Shown: positions 36,456 through 49,547, counted from the stretch's first letter. The stretch: DNA of 64,000 nucleotides from Daucus carota subsp. sativus (GCF_001625215.2 NC_030384.2:40892390-40956389), one strand, 5' to 3'. Translations and numbers: made by a program. Notes: generated from the sequence alone by a model not told the origin.

Positions 36456-38725
36456 ATGGCTCTAGGGCTAATTTTAGGGATTGGACGTGCATTCAGAAGA
36501 AAGCGTGCCTCTTCCCTTGACATTCTTACTTCTAAACGAGGTCCACGGGATTACTACAAGGGAAAGAACTGCAAACCTACTGGTTTCCACACTCGAAAAG
36601 GTTCCACTTTTTCATTTTTTTCTTACTTTCATTTGTTGTATTACTAATAATAATCTTGGCCGATCTATGTGCACATGTGTGAGAGAAATCAGAAATGAGT
36701 TGTCATCTTTCCTAGTTTTTTTTATAGGCAGCCATTAGTATCATTGATATAATAAAACATTACATATGCATGCTTGCATCGACATAGGTATAATTTTATA
36801 CTGCCTGACTGCAAAGTTTTAAAAGGAAAGGACATGTAAATCAAACAGAACAACAGCACTGGGATCGAGGGATCTGGGATCTTTCCTAGTTGATGGACGA
36901 TGCTATTTCTAAAATTGCAAAAGCATTGTGTTACTGCAGTCCGAAGCCCAAATGAATGCAGAGACTGCTATGCTTTTTGATTTCAAACTTATATATAAAT
37001 TCATTTGAAGCCGGTTTATTTGTCATAGGTTTCTATTGCGGATTCAAAGGAATCCGTATTCACTACGCCAATTGGTGTTTATAGTATTTGATCATTGCTG
37101 CAAAAACTCATGCTAACTGCTTTGAATTGAAAATTACTATTGACAGCCATGAGTGGTTGCTTATAATTTTGCTGTGTTGCTGAGCTACCAAATTATATAA
37201 AAGAAATAATTTGATAACTACTGAAGCAATGCTATTGACGAACTTAAAAAAAGTGGAACAGGGAGAGATAAAGATAGCATGCAAATAATCCTGTAATTTT
37301 AATTTGACTACAAGTTACAAGTGATGAGGCTCTACAATAAACAACCATATAAGTAACTGGATTAGTGATTAAAATGCTGACTAAACATTTAGCAAATTAA
37401 CAAGTATCCAGGGGGTATGGGATAAGTGTAATACTGATATTTATCCTAGTTCATCACAAAATTCTTTTTATCGGTTAGGCTGAGACTATTGTGTATAGAT
37501 AAACCAGCTAGACAGGTTTTGTTGGATGTGGTTAAGGTTGTCCTGCATCAGTTGCCGTCTAGTATTTAAGAACTAGAAACCATGAATTTGTATGGGGAAT
37601 TGTTCTTAGACTTTTCAGGTAGGTGCATCAGGCTGTCAATAATAATGTGTTTAAGCTTATAATAGGTTTTTTTCCCGAGGGGAATACTGTATAACTGTTG
37701 GAGTCTTTGATGTCCATATGTAAAATTTATGGTTACATATTGGAATAAGCAGATTGAAGGTGTCACATTATCCCTGATGATGCTGAATGTGTCGCATTTC
37801 CACACAAAATAGACGAGGGAGTACCAATATGTATAAGACTTGCGCTTAGCTTCTGGTTGGTAATAAGACGTTTAGGCAATGGTAGATGAAATATCAACCT
37901 TGATGATGGGTGTGAATGTGTGTATCTATTGTAATTGAGAAAATGCTATAGACGTGCACCATGGAAAATTCCGATGTCTTATAAACCAAATGAAACTTAC
38001 CAGCTGCATAAGTGAAAACATATAATTTTTTGAAGCATACTAATGTTGAACATAATGGATGTGATATTACATACATGGTAATGATGGTATCATCCATGCT
38101 CCATGCTCCTGTAATGCATGTTTTTTTTCCCCTAAATGTATGTGTATTTATAATTGCATATGTATCTGTGTATTTACTTCCGCATCGTCCCTTAAATGTT
38201 TGTTCTCTTGCTGCAGGAGGATATGTGGTGGTGCAAGAAAAGTTGCCAAATTATGTCGTCCCAGATTTGACCGACTTTAAGGTAAATACATTTCATTTAA
38301 GAACTAATGTTCCTAACTAATAATACTACCTCTTTTGCTTGGAACATAAGCTTGCAGTCCTCAGCAGGCTTGTTATTATCGCATGTAGTTAATAGTTATA
38401 GAACAGCAACATCGATAGGCAGGTTAAACAACCACAAATGTTTTTAATTAGTGTCCTGTGGTGTGTGCATGGATTTGCTGCATCCGCATGTGAGATTTTT
38501 TATTTTTTATCAAGGTGAAGAAAGCAAAGGCTGCAGATTGTCTGTGTTTGCAAGCAGCGTTTGGCCCTGTAATTTGATGTAATTTTTAAGTAGCTTAAGC
38601 TTGGCGAATTTCAAATCGTATTGAAATTTAATAATGCATGTATATTTCTGTTGCAGTTGAAGCCATATGTATCACAGTGCGCAGTGCAAGGCCAAACCAG
38701 TGGAGCAGCTGATGCAGCTAAATAA
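36456..38725 (+). CDS. Mitochondrial ribosomal protein mL41 (MRP-L27 family), copy B
   Basis: Three coding exons, 36,456-36,600, 38,217-38,281 and 38,657-38,725, join through GT/AG introns to 92 residues. The protein starts MALGLILGIGRAFRRKRASS, continues with GPRDYYKGKNCKPTGFHTRKG and GYVVVQEKLPNYVVPDL, and ends GQTSGAADAAK. This is the small basic large-subunit protein called mL41 (Pfam MRP-L27). It acts in mitochondrial translation. The basic N-terminus can serve as the import signal. An acceptor TTTGCAG|GCGTAGTTGG 28 bases upstream of the ATG shows that the leader is spliced, with the 5' exon probably near 35,700-35,780. The gene lies head-to-head with SUN copy B. Length and sequence look complete, with no defects. 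It is identical in sequence at protein level to copy C. Confidence 0.93.
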
Positions 38726-38857
38726 ACATGACCTCGAATTTTAGTGGAGCAGATGATGAGTTATTGTTCTTTTTCTTGGCTACTTTTGGATTCCTTTAAG
38801 TGTAATGTTGCAAATCGTTCAAACAAAAAAGCTGTGAAATCTATATACTTCTTAAAC

Positions 38858-39371
38858 GGGTTAATACTCTATTTCATCACTCTACTGCACCAAAATTTTC
38901 GGTTGGCCTACCGAGTCAAAGAAGTTTTCAGTCAACTAATTGTACCATTAAAAAAATTTCAAATAGGTCACTCCATCAGTCTCCGTTAAGTTTTTAACTA
39001 GGAGTGGCAATCGTTTTGTTTCGTATACTTTCGTTTCGTGTATTTTCGTGTTTCGTGTAATCGAAGGTGAAACCCGTATCCGTCCGTTATTAATTTCGTG
39101 TACCTAATTTGAAACCCGTATCCGTTTCGAATTGTTTCGTGTATATTTCGTGTATATTATATATAAAAATATTAATATATATTTTAATCAAAAAATGAAT
39201 TTAATATATATTTTCCTTTATAAATTTATTAAATGTGAATGATATATATTATACTTGTATACAATTCTTTATAAATTTGTTAATGTATCTACAATATATA
39301 TCCACACATACATATAAATATATACTTTATACTCAATTATATATTTAATATATCATTACATATATATATAA
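38858..39371. mobile_element. Truncated MULE end plus truncated hAT element, at duplication breakpoint
   Basis: From 38,858 this is the left terminal repeat (GGGTTAATACTC) of the MULE-like element whose full copy is at 53,194-54,783. From 38,999 it is the left part of the hAT element E4, with its left 8-bp duplication TTTTTAAC. Both are cut off at about 39,371, where copy C begins. Confidence 0.85.
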
Positions 39372-40758
39372 AATATATTTAATTGCGACTTCAATTAACC
39401 AATTACAAAAAAAAACTTACTGCAACCCAGATTATCAAAATGGTATACTATCAAAATTATTATTTTCTTTATGACAAAAAAAATAAATTATTGTTTTCTT
39501 AGTTTTGGACAAATCTTAAGCTAATGTGGTTTAAGGCTTTAAGCATCGAAAAGACTCCATATTGGTCAGGCAGGCCCAATATGCATGTAGTTTGAATCTG
39601 TGGAAACAGCCTCATCTTATCAATCCCTTACACGTCTTTCCCCCATTTCTGCTTGGGTTGATTGCTGTATTTATATATTTTATTTATTTGTCTTGTTTTT
39701 ATGATTATGGGTCGTGATATGCACGATGCTCGGATATTAAAGATTTTTGAGATTGTAGCCCAAGTGTTTGATACAAGTCCTCCAGAATTATTTTCAATAA
39801 ACAATCACTTTGTTCTTATATTTTCTGTTAGTAGGTAGTTGAGAATTTTTCCTGTTTTTTTAATTAGCAAAAAAAAAAAAATCGGTTTTTTAGAACGAGG
39901 TCAATGTTTTGTTCATTTCATTTGCTTGTTTGATGTGGAATCTTGAAAATTATTCAGATAAAATTTCCCTTCTGAAAAATTTCTAGACATGTCCTCACCA
40001 TTCCTTAGTGTAGTTTTAGCTATATTTCAACGGAGGAACTCCAAAAAATATGTAATTTCACATAAGATGTATTCCTGCAAAATGTAGCCGTATTTTCTTG
40101 TTAGTTCTTTTGGTTGATGCGTCTGATTGCTGAACTCATACGGGCACTTAATTGATATCTAGGTGGACCTTGTGTACCTGTAGTTTCTTCATTCAAATAT
40201 ATAGCAACAAAAAATACATTATGGTTGCTGTCTACATTAGATTTGGTTTTCTATATTCTAGAAGTTGTTTATTAACCAACTTGCCTCAGTAGTAAGAATT
40301 TTAAATGTCGTATACATGTTTATTTATTTTTCCTATAGCATGAATATTGTGCGAGTAAGGCATTTACGATCTCACTATTAGTGATTATGTATATAATCAT
40401 CCTATCTCCACCACTTGGTTTAAATCAGCTAAAAACTTGTCTTCAGCTCAACCCATCCTCCACAACTGAATGCCTTTAGCATAACAGTGATTACTTTTTG
40501 TTTTATACTGATTTGAGTAATCTTTGCTTGGATTTGCAGGCGTAGTTGGTTTCTTTTACGTAATTTTCTTCATCTTCTAACAATCAATTTACATAATATA
40601 AATGCTATAAGAAGGTTTATGATAGATAAGCATGATTTAAACAAATCTCTGGAATAAAATAAGAATAAATAACGAATAATAAATACCAGAACAATACGTT
40701 CAGCACAAATGAGTCGGTACTCAAGTAAAAAAAAAGAATCCACTACGTTTACTACGTA

Positions 40759-41062
40759 CTCCCTCCGTCCCTATTTATCTGTCCATTTTGGAAGTAAAAA
40801 TTTGTCCCTATTTATCTGTCCATTTATACTTTCAAAACTAATTTAATGATAGTTTTTCAAATATATCTCCATAATTTCAATTTTCAAGTCTTGACTTATT
40901 TAAAACTTGGTTGAATTCATGTTTTCAAGACATAAAGTAGGGGCATTCCACCATTTTCAAGATATTAATTAGAGGTATTTAATGAAAAAGTTCATGCAAT
41001 CAATTATTCCTTGGTATGTGTTTTTTTCCCCAAAATGGACAGATAAAAAGGGACGGAAGGAG
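40759..41062. mobile_element. Stowaway-like MITE, copy C of the 31,039 element
   Basis: Same sequence as 31,039-31,342, shifted by 9,720 bp, with the same TA flanks. Duplicated with the locus rather than inserted anew. Confidence 0.8.
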
Positions 41063-42219
41063 TACTAATTAAGGAGGAAAAGGAAAGAGCGAGGGACAAA
41101 CAACACAACGGAGGAACTTAACCTCAAGACTAGCAGAATCAGATATCAGGTTGATAGCCATGGACCCTGAAGCGATATATGCATGTATAAGAAGGGTTTC
41201 CATAGTTGGAAGTGAAGTCGAGCCTTACTGTGTCGATGACGCGAGATGAGTCTGATACATCAAAAGTCTGAACACTGCTCTTCTCCAGGTCGTAGGTGAA
41301 ATTACCTAGAAAATACATACTCAAATCACGAGTTATTTTTTTCCTGCTGAACCATCCATATACTCTGCAGTCCTTTGGAGCACTCGACCGGTTATCAACA
41401 ACACTCTGTCCATAAGCAATTAGATGAACATCAATTAAGAAAATTTACAGGCTTGGTAAGTGGAAAATAATTATAATACACAAGCGTAATGAAGTTGAAC
41501 CTAGCACTATATAATAATAAAGGCTCATGTTAGAGAAATCATAATAATTATATATTCGCCCCCTACAAAAGATAATGATTCATGAAATAGTTCTATAGTA
41601 GAGACCAAACAAAGTACACTATAGCAGTACAAGTAGCATGTGTAGGATCGATTGATTACCTTGGCAACATGTTCTAAAGTAACAGCCTGAGGAATTATGG
41701 CACTTCTGAGCTTGATCTCTACAAAACCCCTGTTTCCTTTCAGACCAAAGCATTCACCTGGCTGGCCAAAACTAGGTGTTATCATCCTCACTGGATCAGC
41801 AAAATAATCAGCCTTCACCGAATGTTTCCTGACAACAGCCCCGCCAGATGCATAATCTTCCCTTCCAAGCATGTTTTTCAATCTCTTCCATGACAATATC
41901 CCTCATCAACACCCTCATCTCATTCAAATCAACATTCCCATCGTTCCCTCCTTTCCTATTGTTATAATCCTCACAAACCCTTTTAAATTCCTCCCTCATC
42001 ACCACCCTCATCTCATTCAAATCAACATACCCATCGTTCCCTCCTTTCCTATTGTTATAATCCTCACAAACTTCTTCCTTTGACAACCCCTCATTCTCAC
42101 TAAAATACTTGTCCAAACTCCCCATTCGACCACTCAACATATTCGTTCTACTCCTCAACTCAATCAATTCTCTTTCCATGTCTGAAGTCTTTGCTTCGAT
42201 ATTCGAAACCTTGCTATCC

Positions 42220-42430
42220 TAACACGATTTTACCAACTGAGATTTCAGTGTGAAAGGCTTGATTATATTCATTAGTAGCATGAAGGTATATATAGGTACA
42301 TAGCCTGATACATGGATAAGTTTAAACTACGTCAAAGTCTATCTATCTGTTTTCCTGTTACTATTGTTACAACTGTATACATATACTTAGAGATGAGGTT
42401 TGACTTGATCAGACTGCGGAATGCATGTTA
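42220..42430 (-). repeat. 3' LTR of the copia element
   Basis: 211 bp, apparently identical to the other LTR. The last codons of the pol frame run about 20 bases into it (stop at 42,409-42,411). Confidence 0.95.
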
Positions 42431-45400
42431 CGCCCCCTCAAGATGGAGGCTCCATTGGAGACTCCCAGCTTGGTGCGAAGATGAAGAAAACTTTGTCGAG
42501 AGAGAGGTTTCGTAAGAATGTCAGCAAATTGATCCTTAGAGTGAACATGTGCAACACGAAGAGATCCAGCAGCCACTTGTTCACGCACAAAATGATAATC
42601 CAAGGAGATGTGCTTCATGCGCGAGTGAAATACAGGATTGGAGCTCAAATATGTTGCCCCTGTATTATCACAGTAGATGGTAGGCGGAGATGAAGCAGGA
42701 ATATGTAACTCAGATAATAGATTTTTAAGCCAAATGAGTTCAGCTGCTGCATTAGCGACGGCCTTGTATTCCGCCTCTGAAGAAGACCTCGAAACAGAAT
42801 TTTGTTTAGATGATTTCCATGAAATTGGATTGGAACCCAAGTACACAACATAACCTGTAGTGGAACGTCCAGTGTCTCTTTCTCCACCCCAATCTGAATC
42901 GCTAAAAGCAGATAATTGTAGCGGAGAATTTTTGCGCAAGAACAGACCATAATGAATTGTCCCTTTCTTTGAGGTATCGCAGGATGCGTTTAAGAGCAAC
43001 CCAATGGTTTTCAGTAGGAGCATGCATAAATTGAGATAATTTATTAACTGCGAAAGACACATCCGGCCGAGTGATTGATAAATATTGTAGCCCTCCAACA
43101 AGCTTGCGATATGGAGTAGGATCAATAGATTGAGAGCCATCATGAAGCACTAAATTTGATGTAGCTGACATAGGCGTAATCATCTCTTTGGCACCATCTA
43201 AATGATGTTGCGATAATAAATCAGAAATATGTTTAGCTTGAGACAAGAATAGACCTGAATTGGTAGGAATAACTTCAACTCCCAGAAAATGATGCAGTGG
43301 TCCCAAATCTTTCAGAGAGAATTTTTGATTCAAACATGCAACAAACTTATTAACAGACGGCACATTGTTCCCAGTAAGCACAATATCATCCACATAAACC
43401 ATAAAATAAATAATGATGCCCGCTGAGTGATAAATAAATAATGCAGAATCAGCAACAGAACTTTTAAAACCATACTCAAGCAGAAAGGTTTTAAGAGCTT
43501 TATACCATTCATGAGATGCCTGTTTTAAACCATAGATAGTTCTGCGAAGTCTGCAAATATGATGTGGATATGAAGGGTGCAAAAAGCCTGGAGGTTGGAC
43601 CATGTATACCTCATCATTCAGGTGCCCGTTAAGGAATGCGTTGTTAATGTCCAGTTGACGAGTTGGCCAGCCACGAGAAAGAGCAATACTTAACACAATC
43701 CGAATTGTTGCTGGCTTGGTGACCGGGCTAAAAGTTTCTGAATAATCAACACCCGGACGCTGTTGAAAGCCTTTTGCAACAAGGCGCGCCTTATATTTAT
43801 TAACAGACCCATCTGGATTTCTTTTAATCCGAAAAACCCACTTACACGCTATTGTTGGCTGATTTGATTTTGGCACCAAGTCCCAAGTGCCATTTTTAGT
43901 GAGAGCATCAAATTCAAGGGACATTGCTTCGCGCCAGTGAAGATCCTTTAAAGCTTGTGATACTGATTTAGGCTCTAATGAAGGAGAAATGGGATGAAGG
44001 GTGGTATGATTTATGAATTGTGAGTTAAAGTATTTTGGATTGGGACGTCTAGAACGAGGTTCCGGCAGTAGATTGGGAGAGGGTGAAGGTGGATGAGATA
44101 CTGAAGTAGACTCAATTTGTGATGAAGCCGAGGGAGGTGAAGATACAACGGGTGAATTTATTTGACTAGAGGATGAAGACGTGGGACCTTCATGTGAAGC
44201 AGGTGGGGTTTCTGTAAAGGAAGCAGTTTGAGTGGTTTGTGATTGAGGTAAAATAGTGGTAGTTAAAGGTGGTGTAGTAACAACAGTGGGGTTCAAAGGA
44301 GGATAGTACGAGTCTGGCACAACTGGGAGAGCAGAATCACGCGTCTTATTATGCATAGGAAATTGGGACTCCACAAAATGAACATGTCGTGAGTGATACA
44401 GACGATTATGATTGAGATCAAGGCACTTGTAGGAGGACTTAGAAGGAGAGTATCCTAAGAAAATACATGGCACAGATTTAGGTTGTAGTTTCGAGTTATT
44501 GTATGGACGAAGCCATGGATAACAAAGACAACCGAAAATCTTTAACCGTGAGTAATTTGGTGATTTACCAAAGAGTGACTCAAACGGGGTGCAATACTGA
44601 TTGGTTCTGGATGGCAAACGATTGATGAGATATGTTGCCGCTTGGAAAGCATGAGACCAGAAGGTTAAAGGTAGTGATGCCTGATGTAAAAGAGTGAGAC
44701 CTGTTTGGACAATATGACCATGACGACGTTCAGCCATGCCATTGTGTTCAGGAGTGTGTGGAGGAGTAGTAAAATGTGAGATGCCTTGAGAATTCAGAAA
44801 AGAAGCAAGTGCGACAAATTCGCCACCATTATCTGAAAAAATAGATTTAATGGATAAATTAAAGAATTTTTCCACAACCTGTTTGAACTGAATAAAGACA
44901 TGGTGCACATCTGATTTTTGTTTTATAGGATAAAGCCATATGTATTTGGTGTAGTGATCAACAAATAAGAGATAATATTTAAATTTATCAATGGAAGTGA
45001 CAGCAGGGCCCCAAACATCAGTATATATCAATTCTAAAGGGCGAGAACTTGTCATTGATGAAACACCAAAAGGTTGTTTATGACTTTTATTACAGTTGCA
45101 GGCATTACATGAAAACAGTGAATCAGATGGAATAGAACTAACTAAATTATTTGATAGAAGCAAATGCCTCAGAACAGGGAAAGCTGGGTGGCCCAGCCGA
45201 TTGTGCCAAGATTCAATCAACGTGGAGTTGGTGACATTTATTTGAGGAGACATGAGATTTTGTGGAATAGAATGAGCATAATAGACATCATTGTAATTCT
45301 CCCCGCGCAGTAGTACCACTCCCGTTTTGAGGTCATTGACCTGAAACTGTAAGGGAAAAAATTCAATTGAAACATTGTTAGTGTTGCAGAATTTTGCCAC

Positions 45401-46597
45401 TGAGATGAGATTTTTGTTTAAAGAAGGAACACATAAAACATCATTTAATATGAAATTTTTTGCATCAGAATTTAAATGAGAGGTTCCTGTATGTGTTATT
45501 GGAAGACCTGAACCATTGCCGATCAAAACTTCTTCTGGACCTCCATAATCTGAAAAAGAAGTGTAATTAGTTGGGTCATTCGTGATATGATGTGAAGCGC
45601 CTGTATCAAACAGCCATTGTTGTTTCTGATTTGGTTGAAGCATGGTGTTATTAACTGCAGGTGTTGGATTCTGGATATCATTGTCCTTCAAAAAACGAGC
45701 TAGTTGTCGGCACTCTTTGGTGGCATGTCCTTGGCGTTGACAAAATTGACAATAGGGACGGTTATTTTTGATATAGGACTGAGTCTGCTTGTTGAAATAT
45801 TGCTGATTGTTTCGGCCAGAGTGGGAGCCATAAGGGCGTCCTGGAGATGATTGATTCCAAGATGAATTTGTACGAGGAGTAAATGATGAGTTTGAATACA
45901 TACCTCGTGAATTATGATTAACTTTCTGTGTGAAGTTTGCAGTCACAACAGTAGGCTCAGGAACTTTATTTTTCAGGCCTCGTTCATGGTCAACAAGTTG
46001 TTCGTGAAGAGCAGCAAATGTCATAGGTGCCTCACGTACTTTGATGGCTGATCGAATGTTACTGTATTCATCACTGAGACCATTTAGAGTCAATAGTACG
46101 AGATCGTCGTCCGCCATTGGATGACCTGCAATGGCAAGGTCATCAGCTGTTGTGCGTATATCTCTGAGATACTCTGAGATGGGCCTGGAGCCACATGGGT
46201 TTGAAAGGAGATGACTTTTGAGAGACATTACTCGTGACCTTGATTTGTTTGCGAACATGATAACAATTCGCTCCCACATTTCTTTGGCAGAGAGAGCAGT
46301 TGAAACAAGTGGTTGTATGGTCTCATGGCAACTTCCTAGGAGTGCACTCAAAATGATTTTATCTTGTCTGTTCCATACCATAAAGGCAGGATTGGGTACA
46401 TTATCTTTTAAAAATTGCGCCGGAATTTCGACTGTCCCATCGATGTAGCTTATCACTCCAAGACCAATTAGAGTTGATTTCACCTGTGTGCTCCATACAG
46501 GGAAATTGTTTTGAGTTAATTTCGTTGGTAAATGTGTAGGGGCATTGAGATGAATGATTTCTGTGTCTGAGGTAACAGTTTGGGTTGAGGAAGCCAT
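42409..46597 (-). pseudogene. copia gag-pol polyprotein, one frameshift before RNase H
   Basis: ATG at 46,597 opens a frame of 1,231 codons to 42,902. A second frame (43,143-42,409) carries the rest. In order: Gag (UBN2-like, residues about 60-240), zinc knuckle C-X2-C-X4-H-X4-C near residue 283, protease DTGASHH near 330, integrase with HNRLGH, the CNAC pair, and DDE residues in YTDVWG, SDNGGEF and PEHNGMAERR, reverse transcriptase with LDINNAFLNG and YVDD, then RNase H ([14 protein letters not shown]). After RYLK, near 42,960, a 4-base AAAG duplication shifts the frame, so RNase H is out of frame. With apparently identical LTRs the shift may be very recent, a sequencing error, or present at insertion and complemented in trans. 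Confidence 0.93.
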
Positions 46598-46677
46598 TGA
46601 AAAATTGTTTGAGATTAAGATGGTTCAGAATGTAAAGATTGTTTGTTTGCGGATCTAGTGGTTGTTAAACCGATAAT

Positions 46678-46690
46678 GGCTCTGATACCA
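46678..46690 (-). other. Primer binding site (initiator tRNA-Met)
   Basis: TGGTATCAGAGCC on the minus strand, immediately inside the 5' LTR, is complementary to the 3' end of plant initiator methionine tRNA, the usual copia primer. Confidence 0.9.
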
Positions 46691-46901
46691 TAACACGATT
46701 TTACCAACTGAGATTTCAGTGTGAAAGGCTTGATTATATTCATTAGTAGCATGAAGGTATATATAGGTACATAGCCTGATACATGGATAAGTTTAAACTA
46801 CGTCAAAGTCTATCTATCTGTTTTCCTGTTACTATTGTTACAACTGTATACATATACTTAGAGATGAGGTTTGACTTGATCAGACTGCGGAATGCATGTT
46901 A
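46691..46901 (-). repeat. 5' LTR of the copia element with promoter
   Basis: 211 bp. On the minus strand it contains CTATATATACC at about 46,767-46,756, the likely TATA box for element transcription. Directly followed by the primer binding site. Confidence 0.93.
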
Positions 46902-48737
46902 TATCCATGCGACTCAACAAAAAAACAAGTAGAAGAAAAAAACCTAAGTCTCTTGTCAACAGAATGACCAGCTTTTGCCACCACCATACGCTGTCAGCTT
47001 TATGTCTTCGGCAGGGGATTGACGTGGCTTCGAAACCGGGTTTTATTGATGTATTCGGTTCTATATTTCCATCTTTCTCTGCCATGGATGTTAGCACTAA
47101 AGGGTTTAACTACCAAAGCAAGCTAGAACAAGAAAAAATAGCTAGAGAGCAATTATAACAGATAAAAAAAATACAGCTGCATGCAATATTATATACTTTA
47201 TATAATAAGCGTAGGGGAGATAATTTGGTCGCGTCGCATGGTCCAAAAGCTTATCATTGTATATTGAATAAATAAGTACCGTTAGATTAGAATAAAATTA
47301 ACTTCTAATCATATAAGGCAGCTCCAAAAGATTATCATCTGTTATATCGTATATTGAACAAATAAATACCGTTAGATTAGAACAAAATTAACTTCTAATT
47401 CTATAAGGCAACTGATATCTACTTGTATGTTTATAATTCTTTTTCTGAATCCAAAATAAATCCTGTCTTTCACATTTTTATGATTTTTTTAATCTAAAAT
47501 AAATATTTCCTAACAGTTTTAATTGTACAATCATATAAATCACACCGTCACAAAATTATTTTTATCTAGTATATTTTAAAATTAATAAGCCAGATATTTT
47601 AATCCAAAATAAATATTAAGGGAGAAAATTCGGTCGCATGATCACATGGTCCAAAAGCTTATCACCCGTTGGATGGATCGTATATTGAACAAATAATTAC
47701 CGTTAGATTAGAACAAAATTAACTTCTAATTATATAAGGCAACTTATATCTACTTGCATGTTTATAATTTTTTTTGTGAATCCAAAACAAATTATGTCTT
47801 TCACAAGTTTATGATTTTTGTAATTCAAAATAAATATTTCCTACCAGTTTTAATTGTAGAATCATATAAATCGCATCGTCACAAAATTATTTTTATCTAA
47901 TATATTTTAAAATTAATAAGCTGGATATTTTAATCAAAAATAAATATTTCCCACCAGTTTTAATTGTAGAATCATATAAATCGCACTGTCACAAAATTAT
48001 TTTTCTCTAATATATTTTAAAATTAGTAAGCCAAATTTAAATCATATTATAATAATCTAATATAAAATACATTTATAAATATAATCTAATGGAAGTTAAC
48101 GTCACATATTCTACTCAATATATATTAAAATTTGATAGAAAAATTTAATACTATGGCATGATACATAAGAGAAAAAGAATGACTTGATTACAATAGTTTA
48201 TTTTAAAGCCTCGGATGATCCAACATGTGTAACCACTGTTTTTGTTTTTTTGACAGAAACAAGTCTAGCTATATATTTTTACAATAATTCTGACTTACAA
48301 ACAAATCATAATTTCAAATTTTGTTTAATTGAAAATTTTAATTTATTATTTATATAAATTCTTTCACTTCACTTACAACATATTTAAAAAATTTATAAAT
48401 AATTAAAAAATTCTCATGCCCCTGCACGGTCATGCGCGTACGGGGCTCTTGATGAGTTATATTTCCGACTCCTGATTGTAAAAGAATCCTGCCCAGGGAA
48501 GATTTAGAATTCTTGTTTTAGTTAGAAAACTATTAGAGCAGAAAATATAAATATGTTACTTGGAAAATTCAGTTTCAAATTAAATATAAATGTATTTAAA
48601 GTTTTTTTGATCGATACATTTCAAGCTTGATAAAATGCATGGGTTCATTTGTAAAAAAAAAAAAATACCAATAACCATTCTTAAAATCAAGAAAAATATT
48701 TAATATTATACAAATAATGGGCTGTATATATTTATTA

Positions 48738-49177
48738 GAGTAAAGTGCACTTTGTGTACTACTACTTTACTCAAAACACCATTTGTAATATTAATTGTAG
48801 TTCAAAATCGAGTACTTGCAATATCAATTTTTGTATTTTATTTCAGTTTGTTATATTCCGTTAATTTGGATCAACTCCGTTAGTGATTTAAGGAGTATAA
48901 TGCACTTTGTGTATTCGCACTTTACTCAAAAAATCACTTGCAATACTCTGGTTGAAAATTTACGGTAAAGTGCGAGAACACAAAATGCACTTTAAGTAAA
49001 GTGTGAGCACAACGTGCACTTTACTCTCTAAATTATTAACGGAATTAACCTAAACAGACGGAATTCAACAAAATGTAATGACATACAAAAATTGATATTG
49101 CAAGTGCTCGATTTTGAATTACAATATTGCAAGTGATGTCTTGAGTAAATTAGGAGTACACAAAATGCACTTTACTC
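48738..49177. mobile_element. Inverted-repeat (MULE-like) element, 440 bp, copy C
   Basis: Same element and same flanks as 34,370-34,809, carried along by the tandem duplication. Confidence 0.72.
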
Positions 49178-49290
49178 TATTTACAATAAAATAAATAAAA
49201 AATTTAAACTTGTCGACACACTTAGAATATAGTTTTATTAAAACAATGTATATTTAATATTTGTGGAGATATATTTTAAGGTATATATTA

Positions 49291-49547
49291 CTCCCTCCGT
49301 CCCCTTTTACATGTTCATGTTTGATTTTTGACCAGTCAAATTACTATATTTTGACTGAAATTTTACAAATATCATATAATTCAAAAAATAATAAAAATAA
49401 TATCATCAGAAAGTATATTTAGCGTATTTTAATATGCAACTTTCAGATTTCAATAATAATGAAGAGATAATTTGTAATATTTAGTCAAAATTTGGTCAAT
49501 TTGACTGGTCAAATCAAATGGAGACATGTAAAAGAGGACGGAGGGAG
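49291..49547. mobile_element. Stowaway-like MITE, 257 bp, copy C
   Basis: Same element as 34,923-35,179 with TA flanks, carried along by the tandem duplication. Confidence 0.85.

Larger units (their letters stand above)
29650..39371 (+). repeat. Tandem duplication, first unit (copy B)
   Basis: About 9.7 kb that recurs almost base for base at 39,372-53,717. The offset is 9,720-9,722 up to the SUN gene and 14,336 at mL41; the difference is the copia insertion (4,687 bp with its duplication) minus two small deletions in copy C. The unit holds part of the copy A spacer, SUN copy B and the intact mL41 gene B. Its right end lies inside an AT-rich stretch of a hAT element, with only a few bases of ATATAT microhomology. 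Confidence 0.95.
42220..46901 (-). mobile_element. Complete Ty1/copia LTR retrotransposon, 4,682 bp
   Basis: The two 211-bp LTRs (42,220-42,430 and 46,691-46,901) appear identical by eye. The element is read on the minus strand. It has TATCC target duplications at 42,215-42,219 and 46,902-46,906, a primer site TGGTATCAGAGCC matching initiator tRNA-Met (46,690-46,678) and a purine tract TTGAGGGGGCG at 42,441-42,431. Its ends are TAACA...TGTTA, that is TA...TA rather than the canonical TG...CA. The domain order gag, protease, integrase, RT, RNase H defines copia. The empty site is preserved in SUN copy B near 32,498. The compact size suggests the Ale/Retrofit lineage, not proven. Confidence 0.96.
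41139..47085 (-). pseudogene. SUN-domain gene, copy C, frameshifted and split by copia
   Basis: Same minus-strand gene as copy B: ATG at 47,085, last exon 41,405-41,139, first part ending at 41,660. It shares the copy B frameshift and the 31-residue internal duplication, so both predate the tandem duplication. A 4,682-bp copia element sits in the codons for MDSK, just after the membrane segment and before the coiled coil, with TATCC duplicated on both sides. Any transcript would end in the element or be spliced around it. Not expected to yield a SUN protein. Confidence 0.9.
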
